DNA of 64,000 nt from UBA4877 sp002399285 (lineage in GTDB: Bacteria > Bacillota > Thermoanaerobacteria > Thermoanaerobacterales > UBA4877): contig DAIPGN010000008.1 in NCBI GenBank assembly GCA_036771835.1, positions 1-64,000 on the forward strand, in the 5' to 3' direction. The position numbers and the translations under genes were made by a program. A model generated the notes under the pieces. That model was not told where the DNA came from and did not search any database. It saw nothing but the letters and a program-made list of their open reading frames with translations. Shown here piece after piece: positions 26,044-33,796 of this stretch; position 1 is the first letter of the stretch; each line of letters begins with the position of its first letter.

Positions 26044-26931
26044 CTACAACGCCTTCCTTATAAATCCATCGGCCTTTTTTAGTTCCTGTTCAGCCTGGTC
26101 TTTGGATATATTCTTCAATATCATAAGTATCGCCGTCTTTGAGTTATATCCCGATTCTTCCAGGGCCTTTCTTGCCGTATCCTCCGATGCGTCCGTAGCG
26201 AGCTTCACTATGTTTATTGCCCTGGCCTTGAGTTTTTCGTTGCTGGTCTTCATGTCCACCATGAGGTTTGTATATGCCTTGCCCGATCTTATCATGGCGG
26301 CCGTGGAGATCATGTTGAGCACCAGTTTCTGAGCCGTTCCGGCCTTCATCCGTGTGGAACCCATTACTACCTCCGGTCCCACTTCGGGGGCTATCATGAT
26401 GTCGGCCAGGCCTTCCATCTCGCTGCCCTTGTTGCATGCGATGCCGACCGTGCCGCATCCGATACTCCCGGCATACTCCAGCGCGCCCAGTACATAGGGA
26501 GTCCTGCCGCTGGCAGCTATGCCGATAACAATGTCCTTGCCCGTCACGTCATGCCCGATCAAGTCATTTGCGCCCTGCTGCCTGTCATCCTCCGCTCCTT
26601 CTGCGGATGAATACAGAGCCTTTATTCCTCCGGCCATTATCCCTTGAAACAGTTCGGGGCTTACGCCATATGTAGGGGGGCACTCGGAGGCATCAAGCGT
26701 ACCCAGCCTGCCGCTCGTTCCCGCGCCCACATAAAATACCCTTCCTCCCCGCTTTAAAGCCTCCACCACCATATCGACCGCCTTCGCTACGTAAGGCAGT
26801 TCCTTCTCCACGGCAGCGGCCACCTTCTTATCTTCATTGTTAATTTTCTTTAGTATTTGCGGGGTATCCAGAGTGTCTATATCCATCGTATCGGGGTTTC
26901 TGCCCTCGGTCGTCAATTTGCTCAAGTTCAC
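26044..26931 (-). CDS. murQ: N-acetylmuramic acid 6-phosphate etherase
   Basis: Cleaves the lactyl ether of MurNAc 6-phosphate, giving GlcNAc 6-phosphate and D-lactate. About 295 residues, one SIS domain. Motifs: VFYVGAGTSGRLGTLDASECPPTYG (about 66-90) with the catalytic Glu in DASECPPT, IAASGRTPYVLGAL for phosphate binding, and EVVMGSTRMKAGTAQK. A longer frame is open upstream but overlaps the amidase gene. The GTG at 26931 has GGAAAGGA upstream and starts the normal family N-terminus, 5 bp after the amidase stop. Last gene of the cluster II PTS operon. Its products feed NagA/NagB (41-48 kb) and, possibly, the lactate dehydrogenase at 11-14 kb. Confidence 0.93.
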   Translation of the reverse strand: MNLSKLTTEGRNPDTMDIDTLDTPQILKKINNEDKKVAAAVEKELPYVAKAVDMVVEALKRGGRVFYVGAGTSGRLGTLDASECPPTYGVSPELFQGIMAGGIKALYSSAEGAEDDRQQGANDLIGHDVTGKDIVIGIAASGRTPYVLGALEYAGSIGCGTVGIACNKGSEMEGLADIMIAPEVGPEVVMGSTRMKAGTAQKLVLNMISTAAMIRSGKAYTNLMVDMKTSNEKLKARAINIVKLATDASEDTARKALEESGYNSKTAILMILKNISKDQAEQELKKADGFIRKAL

Positions 26932-26936
26932 TAAAA

Positions 26937-28001
26937 TCAGTCCTTTCCGGTTTGAAGTGCGCTCATAGCTATGTTGTTTATATTTCCCCTCAGCCGTATC
27001 AGCTTTTGATTTTCCCGCGAGGGATAGGCGCGGTTGGTGAGCAGGATAAAGGCCAGGCCGTACTTTCGGTCTATCAGCATCGACGTCCCCGTAAACCCCG
27101 TATGATACAGCGCGTCGTCCGATGCCAGATCTCCCATGGAGCCGCCTGGAGTCTTGAGCTCCCATCCCAGGCCTCGCCTTACATTCAGGCCGCCCGTATG
27201 GCAGCTGTCCATAAGATCGACGGTACCCCGGCTCAATATTCTCTTATCCCCGCAGCAGCCGTCATTCAATATCATTTCCGCAAACTTCATCAAATCCGGC
27301 AGCGTGGAAAAGAGACCCGCATGCCCGCTTACGCCGCCCATCATATTCGCATTGCCGTCATGGACCCTCCCCGCTATAACACCACGCTCCTCAGAAACCT
27401 CCGTTGCCACGCACCTATCCTTAACTTCTTCAGGCGGATTATAACAGGTATCAGTCATGCAGAGGGGAGCCGCTATGTATCTATGCACAAAAGCATCCAG
27501 CGGCTGTCCCGATACTTTCTCTATAATAAGACCCAAAAGCATAAAACCAAGATCCGAATATACCACCTTGCTGCCCGGGCTGTATTCCAGTTCCGTTTCG
27601 TAAAGCCTGCCGGTCATCTCTTTGTAATCCCTGCATACCCTGTAAAACTTTATCTCCGCAGGAAGTCCGGACGTGTGAGTCAACAGCTGGAATATTGTCG
27701 TATCCTCATGACGATATTCCGGCAGAATGTCCTTTACCTTGTCATAGAGCCTGATTTCACCATTCTCCATCAGGATCAGCACAGCGGTCGTGGTAGCTAT
27801 TACTTTAGAGAGAGAGGCCAGATCAAATATACTGTCCTCTCTGATCCCCCTCTTTATCGGCTGTAACATAGCATATCCCATGCAGCCCGTGAAAGCGTCC
27901 CGCCCGGATGCTATGCCGAAGCATGCACCCGGGAAGGCGCCATCTTCCATGGATTTTTCAAGAAATTTTCCGAGCAGATCCGTCCTTTCCGTATCCAGCA
28001 T
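26937..28001 (-). CDS. serine hydrolase of the beta-lactamase/AmiE (peptidase S12) family
   Basis: 354 residues with the serine beta-lactamase fold. The nucleophile motif SLSK (SxxK) lies at about 64-67, the YSDLG motif (YxN-like) at about 149-153, and there is an HTGFTGTS motif at about 304-311. No signal peptide, so it is probably cytoplasmic. In Bacillus subtilis the murQ cluster carries a related enzyme, AmiE (YbbE), an N-acetylmuramoyl-L-alanine amidase. Its place between EIIB and murQ, with a one-base overlap to EIIB (TAATG), supports a role in murein fragment breakdown. An esterase or D-aminopeptidase remains possible. Confidence 0.75.
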   Translation of the reverse strand: MLDTERTDLLGKFLEKSMEDGAFPGACFGIASGRDAFTGCMGYAMLQPIKRGIREDSIFDLASLSKVIATTTAVLILMENGEIRLYDKVKDILPEYRHEDTTIFQLLTHTSGLPAEIKFYRVCRDYKEMTGRLYETELEYSPGSKVVYSDLGFMLLGLIIEKVSGQPLDAFVHRYIAAPLCMTDTCYNPPEEVKDRCVATEVSEERGVIAGRVHDGNANMMGGVSGHAGLFSTLPDLMKFAEMILNDGCCGDKRILSRGTVDLMDSCHTGGLNVRRGLGWELKTPGGSMGDLASDDALYHTGFTGTSMLIDRKYGLAFILLTNRAYPSRENQKLIRLRGNINNIAMSALQTGKD

Positions 28002-28486
28002 TATAACAGACCCTTTATGATATCCATGAAATTATTGGCGGGCTCATCGGGAATCATTCTGGCCGTCATCTTTATACCCATGGAATTTAACTTTTTAAAT
28101 GTCTCTATGTCGTCTTTGGTAACGTTCACGGATCTCTTGACCTGAGTAGCTCCCTCTTTGTGAGCCATATTTCCCACGTTTATTTCCGGCAGGCTTATAC
28201 CGGTTTCTATGAGACGCAGACAATCTTTGGGCGTCTTAAATATCATAAAGACCTTGTCAGAATCATATCTGCCCGCCTTGATCCTCTCCGCTGCATCGCT
28301 TACGGTGAGCACGGAGAGCTTTATGCCCGGGGGCGTCGCCATCTTAAGCACGCTTTTTTGAATATCATCCTTCGACGCCTCATCATTTATCACCATGATC
28401 CTGGTGGCGCCAAGCGAATTGCTCCACACCGTCGCCACCTGGCCGTGTATGAGTCTCTCGTCGATCCTGACGTGAATAATTGCCAT
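28001..28486 (-). CDS. PTS mannose-family EIIB component (cluster II)
   Basis: 161-residue phosphocarrier. Active His in RIDERLIHGQVATVWS (about 8-23); then NDEASKDDIQKSVLKMATPPGIKL and NVGNMAHKEGATQVKRSVNV, standard for EIIB of the mannose family. It is the fourth PTS gene of its operon, 62 bp after EIID and overlapping the amidase start by one base. GGAGG precedes the ATG. Confidence 0.92.
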   Translation of the reverse strand: MAIIHVRIDERLIHGQVATVWSNSLGATRIMVINDEASKDDIQKSVLKMATPPGIKLSVLTVSDAAERIKAGRYDSDKVFMIFKTPKDCLRLIETGISLPEINVGNMAHKEGATQVKRSVNVTKDDIETFKKLNSMGIKMTARMIPDEPANNFMDIIKGLL

Positions 28487-28548
28487 AAATTGACCTCCAA
28501 GTCTTAACCTGAATACCTCAGAATATATAATGTCACCGCAGTAAGAAC

Positions 28549-29358
28549 TTATCCTAATATCTTCAAATTATATAATACCACACCGAGAATCAAAAGGAAA
28601 ACAATAAGCTTTGTGGAATTAAATCCCTTGCGGCCCAGCAGCCAGTATGAAAGAAGCACTATGCCGACGGGTACCATGGAGGGCATGATGGTATCAAGCA
28701 TATCCTGCAGCTTGAATGTGACGTCGCCGCTCTTAAACACCAACGGGACGTTGGCCTTTACTACCGACGGGGCCAGGCCGCCGATGACCGTAAGACCCAG
28801 TATGGAAGCGCCCTCGGTCAGCTGTTTCAGCTGATTTGCAAAGCCTATGGCTATCTTTCTTCCCTGCTGATAGCCCAGCATTGTGAACTCATATCTCACC
28901 CACCATATGGCTATGGCCGGAATGATCGGTATCAAAGCGCCTGCCACACTTCCCTGCAGCGCCATATAGGAAGCCACGCTGAATACCAGCGACCTGTATA
29001 TGGCTACAAACACGGTATCTCCTATGCCGGCAAACGGACCCATCATACCGGTCTTGATGGCGCTTATTGCCTCTTCATTTTCCAGTCCGTATTCCTCCTC
29101 CATAGCTACATCAGCACCTATAATGAGATGAGACATGGCCGGAGTAGTATTGAAGAACTGCAGATGCAGTTTTAAAGCTTTAGACATGTCTTCCTTTGTC
29201 GTATACAGCTTTTTTAGAACAGGCATCATGGCAAAACAGTAGCCGAGGCCCTGCATCTTTTCGTAGTTCCATCCCATCTGCAGACCCAGTATATTCCTCC
29301 AGAAAACCTTTACCAGATCCTTTTTAGTTATCTTGTTTTCTACCTTGGCGTCAGTCAT
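28549..29358 (-). CDS. PTS mannose-family EIID component (cluster II)
   Basis: 269-residue membrane subunit. It has ITKKDLVKVFWRNILGLQMGWNYEKMQGLGYCFAMMPVLKKLY at the N-terminus, the HLQFFNTTPAMSHLIIGADVAMEEE block, and MGPFAGIGDTVFVAIYRSLVFS, all EIID hallmarks. Overlaps EIIC by 8 bp, with AAGGAGGAG inside EIIC. Host-like base composition, unlike clusters I and III. Confidence 0.92.
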   Translation of the reverse strand: MTDAKVENKITKKDLVKVFWRNILGLQMGWNYEKMQGLGYCFAMMPVLKKLYTTKEDMSKALKLHLQFFNTTPAMSHLIIGADVAMEEEYGLENEEAISAIKTGMMGPFAGIGDTVFVAIYRSLVFSVASYMALQGSVAGALIPIIPAIAIWWVRYEFTMLGYQQGRKIAIGFANQLKQLTEGASILGLTVIGGLAPSVVKANVPLVFKSGDVTFKLQDMLDTIMPSMVPVGIVLLSYWLLGRKGFNSTKLIVFLLILGVVLYNLKILG

Positions 29359-30118
29359 CGATATCTCCTCCTTCCGCCCCAGGCTTTAAATCGTTCTTAA
29401 AGTAGAGATATGCCGCCGCTATGGCAAAGCCGACTAATGCTATGCCAATGAGGCTCACCTTGAGGTATGCAGCCAAAACAAATCCGATTATAAGGAAGGG
29501 GTAAAATTTCTTTATCGGCAAATACCTCATGAGTATCGCTATACCCATGGCAGGGAGTATGCCGCCAGCGACCTTAAGACCGCCCATCAGCCACTGTGGC
29601 AGGTATTTGGTTATGGCGCTGACCACTTCATTGCCAAAGTACAGGCCTAAAAATACGGGCAGTCCTCTGCTTATGCCCCAGGGAATGATACCCATTAGAT
29701 TCATCTGGGACACTCCGTCAGCGTCTCCATCTTCCGCATATCTGTCAGCCTTGTGCTGAAAATAAACGTTAGCCATTCTTGCAAGTATATCCAACTGTGT
29801 AAGCAATAGTCCGATAGGTAAAGCAATACCCAGGGCAAACTCAACGTCCTGCCCCGATATTATTGCAAACGAAGTACCGATTATAGCCGCCGACATAAAG
29901 TCAGGCACCGTTGCGCCGCCGTATGTGGCCACGCCTAATACCATCAACTGTAAAGTAGCTCCCACCGTAAGCCCCATCGGCACGTTGCCGAGTACGAGTC
30001 CGGTGAAAAATCCCGACAATAATGGCGTGCCCAAGGAAATCTGCAGGCTCAAGGCATCCAGCTGTGCAACGAATGCATATGCCGTCAAAAGCAATATCTG
30101 CCAAAACGCTATGTGCAT
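29351..30118 (-). CDS. PTS mannose-family EIIC component (cluster II)
   Basis: 255-residue membrane channel subunit. Hallmarks: SGFFTGLVLGNVPMGLTVGATLQLMVLGVATYGGATVPD at about 35-73 and GGLKVAGGILPAMGIAILMRYLP at about 179-201. Follows EIIA by 13 bp and overlaps EIID. The gene order A-C-D-B differs from cluster I (A-B-C-D). Confidence 0.92.
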   Translation of the reverse strand: MHIAFWQILLLTAYAFVAQLDALSLQISLGTPLLSGFFTGLVLGNVPMGLTVGATLQLMVLGVATYGGATVPDFMSAAIIGTSFAIISGQDVEFALGIALPIGLLLTQLDILARMANVYFQHKADRYAEDGDADGVSQMNLMGIIPWGISRGLPVFLGLYFGNEVVSAITKYLPQWLMGGLKVAGGILPAMGIAILMRYLPIKKFYPFLIIGFVLAAYLKVSLIGIALVGFAIAAAYLYFKNDLKPGAEGGDIDD

Positions 30119-30131
30119 AAATTTCCCTCCT

Positions 30132-30548
30132 CTATTTATTCATAATTTCTGCCATCTCACCAAATACGTCCTTGATTCCGCTCTTGCCCACCTCCAAAAG
30201 GTGGCTTCTAAGCTCGTCCGCATCCTCGATGGCTGTCGTGGCAAACTCCAGAACCATCCCCAGGTTAAATCCGCTTATAAGCCTTACCCTGTTATTTCCG
30301 AACAGTTCCGTAGCCGCCGAGTTGGATGGAGTACCGCCTATGAGGTCCACCATCACCATTATAGCGCCGTCATTTTCGATGCCGTCTATCACCCCCTTTA
30401 TTTTTTTCCTGAGGCCCTCAGAACCGTCTGTTGCATCCATTGATACTGCATATGCGCCGCTTATTTTGCCTACGATCATCTGTGCGCTTTTCAGCGTCTC
30501 CTCAGCCATATTTCCGTGACTTACCAAAATTAATGCCGCTTTGCTCAA
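30132..30548 (-). CDS. PTS mannose-family EIIA component (cluster II)
   Basis: 138-residue phosphocarrier. Active His in LILVSHGNMAEETLKSAQ (about 6-23), then MVMVDLIGGTPSNSAATEL and VRLISGFNLGMVLEFA. The start is TTG with GGGAGG upstream. The decayed EIIA copy at 37.7 kb starts the same way (TTGAGCAAAGC), which supports this choice. First gene downstream of a sigma-54 promoter. Confidence 0.92.
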   Translation of the reverse strand: MSKAALILVSHGNMAEETLKSAQMIVGKISGAYAVSMDATDGSEGLRKKIKGVIDGIENDGAIMVMVDLIGGTPSNSAATELFGNNRVRLISGFNLGMVLEFATTAIEDADELRSHLLEVGKSGIKDVFGEMAEIMNK

Positions 30549-30608
30549 GAATCTGCACCTCCCGACCAGAATAATGTTAAAGCCTTTTATGAGGGCACCA
30601 TACTATAT

Positions 30609-30625
30609 AGCAAAAACCATGCCAA
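30609..30625 (-). promoter_or_regulatory. sigma-54 promoter of cluster II
   Basis: Minus strand reads TTGGCATGGTTTTTGCT, with the -24 GG and -12 GC elements at correct spacing (TGGCAT-N5-TTGC). It lies about 60 bp before the EIIA start. The same 17-mer with one change stands at 37906-37922 before cluster III. This fits control by a LevR-type sigma-54 activator. Confidence 0.88.
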
Positions 30626-30640
30626 GCATAGCGCATCCCA

Positions 30641-30820
30641 CAAAAGGCTTGTTTAAATGTTTTTTTTGGGTTTATCTAATACCATTCTATACACTAATCC
30701 ATCAAAAAAAGGCAAAATCAATACACATTGTTTTTCGCAAAAAGCCTTTATCAAGGATTTCATGGGTTGCTTAATACTGTCTGATACGTTTATCTGTTAA
30801 AAGAAACAAAATCAATACTC
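30641..30820 (-). promoter_or_regulatory. tandem upstream activating blocks before cluster II
   Basis: Two related blocks of about 85 bp (about 30641-30727 and 30737-30820) upstream of the sigma-54 promoter. They share CAAAAGGC/AAAAAGCC, GGGTT, TAATAC, ATACACTAAT-like and AAAATCAATAC. The same block occurs once before cluster III (37936-38021, including TATCAAGGATTTCAT). They are good candidates for the activator's enhancer sites. Confidence 0.6.
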
Positions 30821-30920
30821 TAGACGGTTTCAAATCATGTCATACCATATCTTTATCCTCGCTGCTCAGTCCCTGTAAAGATATACTTTCTGCTATTTCT
30901 GCTTTGTAAACTCTATTTGT

Positions 30921-32543
30921 TTATATTCCTATTGCGGCACCATCAGCCCTGGGGTCGGAACCACCGAACATTACTCCATTTTCATTGACCTCTATTACCT
31001 GTAATGCACCGCTTCCGCCATAGGGTCCAAGGAGCGATACATCGTGGCCTCTTTCCTTTAGTTCGTTCAATATTTCTTTTGATACCCTTGATTCTATTCT
31101 AAGTTGTGTTTTGCCATCCCAATCAGACACGGGATTTGTACTCTGGAGATCTATCCATTTAGGTGCTTCCACTGCTTCCTGTACGTTCATATCAAAATCT
31201 ATGAGGTTAACTATGAGCTGCATATTACATTGAGGTTGGTTATCGCCACCGGGAGTATTTCCCACCCATTTTAACTTGCCATCTTTGGTTATCATCCAGG
31301 TGTTTAATGTATGCATCGTTTTTTTGCCGGGAGCCAAGCAATTTGGACATCCTTCGATCAGGTTAAAGCCTGTAGCTGCTCTGTTGTTCAATAATATACC
31401 TGTCCCATCCACGACCTCGCCGCATCCCCAAGTGGCTGATATGCTGTGTATAAATGAAACGGCATTTCCCCATCTATCTACGACAACAAAGGATGTGGTA
31501 TCGCCATCGTAATCGAAGGGATTCACTTCTGGGCCTTCAAAATGAGCTTTTTTAAGGTCGATTTTTTCTCTTACTCTTGAAGCATATTCTTTTGAAAGAA
31601 TACCGCCGATAGGGTTTTTAACAAAATCGGGGTCGCCAAAATATTTTACTCTGTCACTGAATGCCGCCTTTTTAGCCTCGACCATTAGATGTATGGAGTC
31701 GGCAGAGTCAGCTCCCATGGATCGTATATCATAGCCTTCTAAGATGTTAAGTTCTTCAAGCACAATAATGCCTTGGGATACAGGCGCGGTTTCATAAACC
31801 TTATATCCTCTATAAGTTGTTTCTATTGGTTCACAGACCGTGACGTCATAATTGCTGAAATCTGTGGTTTCAAACAGACCTCCATGGGCTTTTGAATAAT
31901 CAACCATCTTTTGGCATAACTCGCCTTCATAAAATGCATCGGGTCCTTGTTCAGTAATTATTCTTAAGCTATCGGCATAATCTTTGTTTATCAGTATGTC
32001 ACCTATCTCATAGGGATTTCCATTCTTTAAATATATTTTTGATGTCGATGGATAGGCTCTCAGCTTTTCAAGCTCTATCCGCATATGTCTTTGTACTCTC
32101 TGGGATACCGGTATTCCTTCTTCCGCATATTTTATGGCATAGGGGGATAAATCACCAAATTCCATGGTACCATAGGAAGACAGTGCTTTAAAATATAGGC
32201 CGACTGCACCGGGGACAGTAACTGATAACATTCCCTTATTGGGAATACGGTCAAATCCTCTGGAGACAAAATACTCCCGTGTCATTGAGGCAGGGGCGGC
32301 ACCACTGCCGTTCATGGAAGTTATACGTTCTGTTTTGCCGTCGTAATAGAGCAAAAAGGCATCCGCACCAAGCCCACACATATCGGGCAATACAACGCCT
32401 GTTACAAGTGCCATGGCGATTGCCGCATCCATAGCATTCCCACCTCTGCTAAGAACGTCGGCACCGACCCAAGAAGATAAAAAATGAGCCGAACACACCA
32501 TGCCGTTCTTGCTCATTACTATTCCTCTATGTTGTGTCTTCAT
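30921..32543 (-). CDS. gamma-glutamyltranspeptidase family protein
   Basis: 540-residue Ntn-hydrolase of the GGT family, made as a precursor and self-cleaved. The expected nucleophile is Thr349 at the start of TTSFVVVDRWGN (349-360), preceded by DYDGD. GGNAMDAAIAMALVTGV at about 34-50 and GYKVYETAPVSQGII at about 246-260 are family blocks, and PGGDNQPQCNMQ lies in the small subunit. No signal peptide, so it may be cytoplasmic, acting on gamma-glutamyl or related amide bonds, perhaps in peptide salvage. AGGAGG precedes the ATG. It is separated from cluster II by the sigma-54 control region. Confidence 0.88.
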   Translation of the reverse strand: MKTQHRGIVMSKNGMVCSAHFLSSWVGADVLSRGGNAMDAAIAMALVTGVVLPDMCGLGADAFLLYYDGKTERITSMNGSGAAPASMTREYFVSRGFDRIPNKGMLSVTVPGAVGLYFKALSSYGTMEFGDLSPYAIKYAEEGIPVSQRVQRHMRIELEKLRAYPSTSKIYLKNGNPYEIGDILINKDYADSLRIITEQGPDAFYEGELCQKMVDYSKAHGGLFETTDFSNYDVTVCEPIETTYRGYKVYETAPVSQGIIVLEELNILEGYDIRSMGADSADSIHLMVEAKKAAFSDRVKYFGDPDFVKNPIGGILSKEYASRVREKIDLKKAHFEGPEVNPFDYDGDTTSFVVVDRWGNAVSFIHSISATWGCGEVVDGTGILLNNRAATGFNLIEGCPNCLAPGKKTMHTLNTWMITKDGKLKWVGNTPGGDNQPQCNMQLIVNLIDFDMNVQEAVEAPKWIDLQSTNPVSDWDGKTQLRIESRVSKEILNELKERGHDVSLLGPYGGSGALQVIEVNENGVMFGGSDPRADGAAIGI

Positions 32544-32572
32544 AAAACTACCTCCTATTAATATGAAAATAA

Positions 32573-32619
32573 TTTATGGAGCCCGCAGGGTTATAGTTTA
32601 ACCTTATGGCCTCCATAAA
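32573..32619 (-). promoter_or_regulatory. hairpin in the leader of the GGT gene
   Basis: TTTATGGAG (32573-32581) pairs with CTCCATAAA (32611-32619), with an inner GGTTA/TAACC stem (32589-32603). It lies about 30 bp before the GGT start, without a T-run. Possible leader control; no known riboswitch recognised. Confidence 0.35.
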
Positions 32620-32651
32620 ACTGGATATTGTTATTACATACAAGATTTAAT

Positions 32652-32756
32652 CCGAAACAGCTTCATCTTCTTCTGAATCGTTTAAATTTTGCTTTTCAGC
32701 AGCCTTAAAAAAAGGTGGTCCTGAATCAAGAGAAAGCAAATTAAATTGAGCAATTT
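32652..32756 (-). pseudogene. possible coding remnant
   Basis: About 34 minus-strand codons between stops read FNLLSLDSGPPFFKAAEKQN and end in an acidic tail (NDSEEDEAVSD, then TAA). It looks like the C-terminus of a lost protein; I cannot name the family. No start or ribosome site. The surrounding 32763-33017 is AT-rich and I see no gene there. Confidence 0.3.
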
Positions 32757-33017
32757 ATTGTTAAAATGAGTATGAGTTCATAAAGGCTTAATCTACTTTA
32801 CTGTCTGATTATGATCTCTAATTTTTATTAATTTAACCAATTACGTTTAATTAATGGTTGAACAATTTCATTAACTTTTCCCCTTTGATGCATACTGACT
32901 ACATGTCTATAATAATATTTATGTGTAATTCCCCCGACTTATCTCTTGCTATTATACACTATAAAAATTCACTTCATATGAAAGAACCTTCATCATGTCA
33001 TCTATTACCATTTAGAA

Positions 33018-33230
33018 AGAATGGATCGTCACGCCCTTCACCACACGGTTGATCGTTCCTGTGGGAGAAGGTGTATCAGGGGTATTTCCCACTTTGATCG
33101 ATGAATGCAGCGCTACAGTCTGTGCAAACATGACATCCGCCAAGGCCAAATATCCAGGCTGCCGGCATATTCTCCGGTAGTGATCACGGCCCCCATTTTC
33201 TCTAATTCTTCTTTAGAAAGTTCATACATG
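33018..33230 (-). pseudogene. internally deleted SIS isomerase relic (AgaS-like)
   Basis: An ATG at about 33230 opens MYELSKEELEKMGAVITTGE, like the start of AgaS-type SIS proteins. The frame then shifts and continues as ADVMFAQTVALHSSIKVGN, then TPDTPSPTGTINRVVKGVTI and a stop, which resembles the C-terminus of the same family. The middle of about 300 residues is missing. Together with the truncated GntR gene upstream it looks like the remains of an agaR-agaS type amino-sugar locus. Family assignment is from memory of the terminal motifs, so moderate. Confidence 0.5.
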
Positions 33231-33250
33231 CTGATTCCCCCATTCTTTTT

Positions 33251-33541
33251 CTAATTTCTTACGTGGCTTATCTTATAGCGGAACTGATCGGCTCTGGCAA
33301 CGCTTAGCGTATATTCTATGATCTCGTTTTTGGTACTATAGGTCGTACGGACAAGCTGCAGCACGGGAGCTCCCTCGGATATTTCCAATAATTCAGCGTC
33401 CTTGGCTCCGGCTATGCTTGCATAGAATTCTTCATTCGCTACGCGGATCTTTTGACCAAAATCCTCTTCAATGATAACTGTTATTTTCAAAAGAAAGTTA
33501 TATCCCCTTGTTTCAGCCTTAATATATTTAAAAAATATCAT
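33251..33541 (-). pseudogene. truncated GntR-family regulator (UTRA domain only)
   Basis: 96 residues. From about residue 38 it matches the C-terminal part of a UTRA effector domain: YASIAGAKDAELLEISEGAP, then LQLVRTTYSTKNEIIEYTL and SVARADQFRYKI. The DNA-binding winged helix is absent, so it is a 3' remnant of a regulator gene, probably once controlling the agaS-like relic beside it. No good ribosome site. Confidence 0.7.
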
Positions 33542-33562
33542 GTGTGTAGGACAATTAACTTA

Positions 33563-33648
33563 AAGTTAGCAATCATAGTAGTAATACAATATATTTTTTC
33601 GTTAATCAATTTAATCATATATTGTTTCCACACTATGATTGCTAACTT
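33563..33648. repeat. 86-bp structure with perfect 17-bp inverted ends
   Basis: AAGTTAGCAATCATAGT (33563-33579) and its exact complement (33632-33648) flank a region that also pairs in part (ATACAATATAT with ATATATTGT). No T-run follows. It could be a small MITE-like element or a double operator. The next 150 bp (33649-33796) contain nothing recognisable. Confidence 0.65.
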
Positions 33649-33796
33649 CTTCTGTCTTGTATAGTTTCTGCGTATTTAATTCAACGTTATAGACTTTTTC
33701 TCTATCTTCACTTTATACTTTTAATAGTCATTCTTAGCAGTTCATTCTAAGTTACCATAAATAATATAGATTCAAATAGTTACTAGCTCTCTATAA

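Noticed and set aside
26932..27165. N-terminal extension of the murQ frame
   Set aside because: It overlaps the amidase coding sequence in another frame; the GTG after GGAAAGGA gives the correct MurQ start.
32573..32619. Known riboswitch in the GGT leader
   Set aside because: Only a simple two-part hairpin is seen; no conserved core of a riboswitch class could be recognised.
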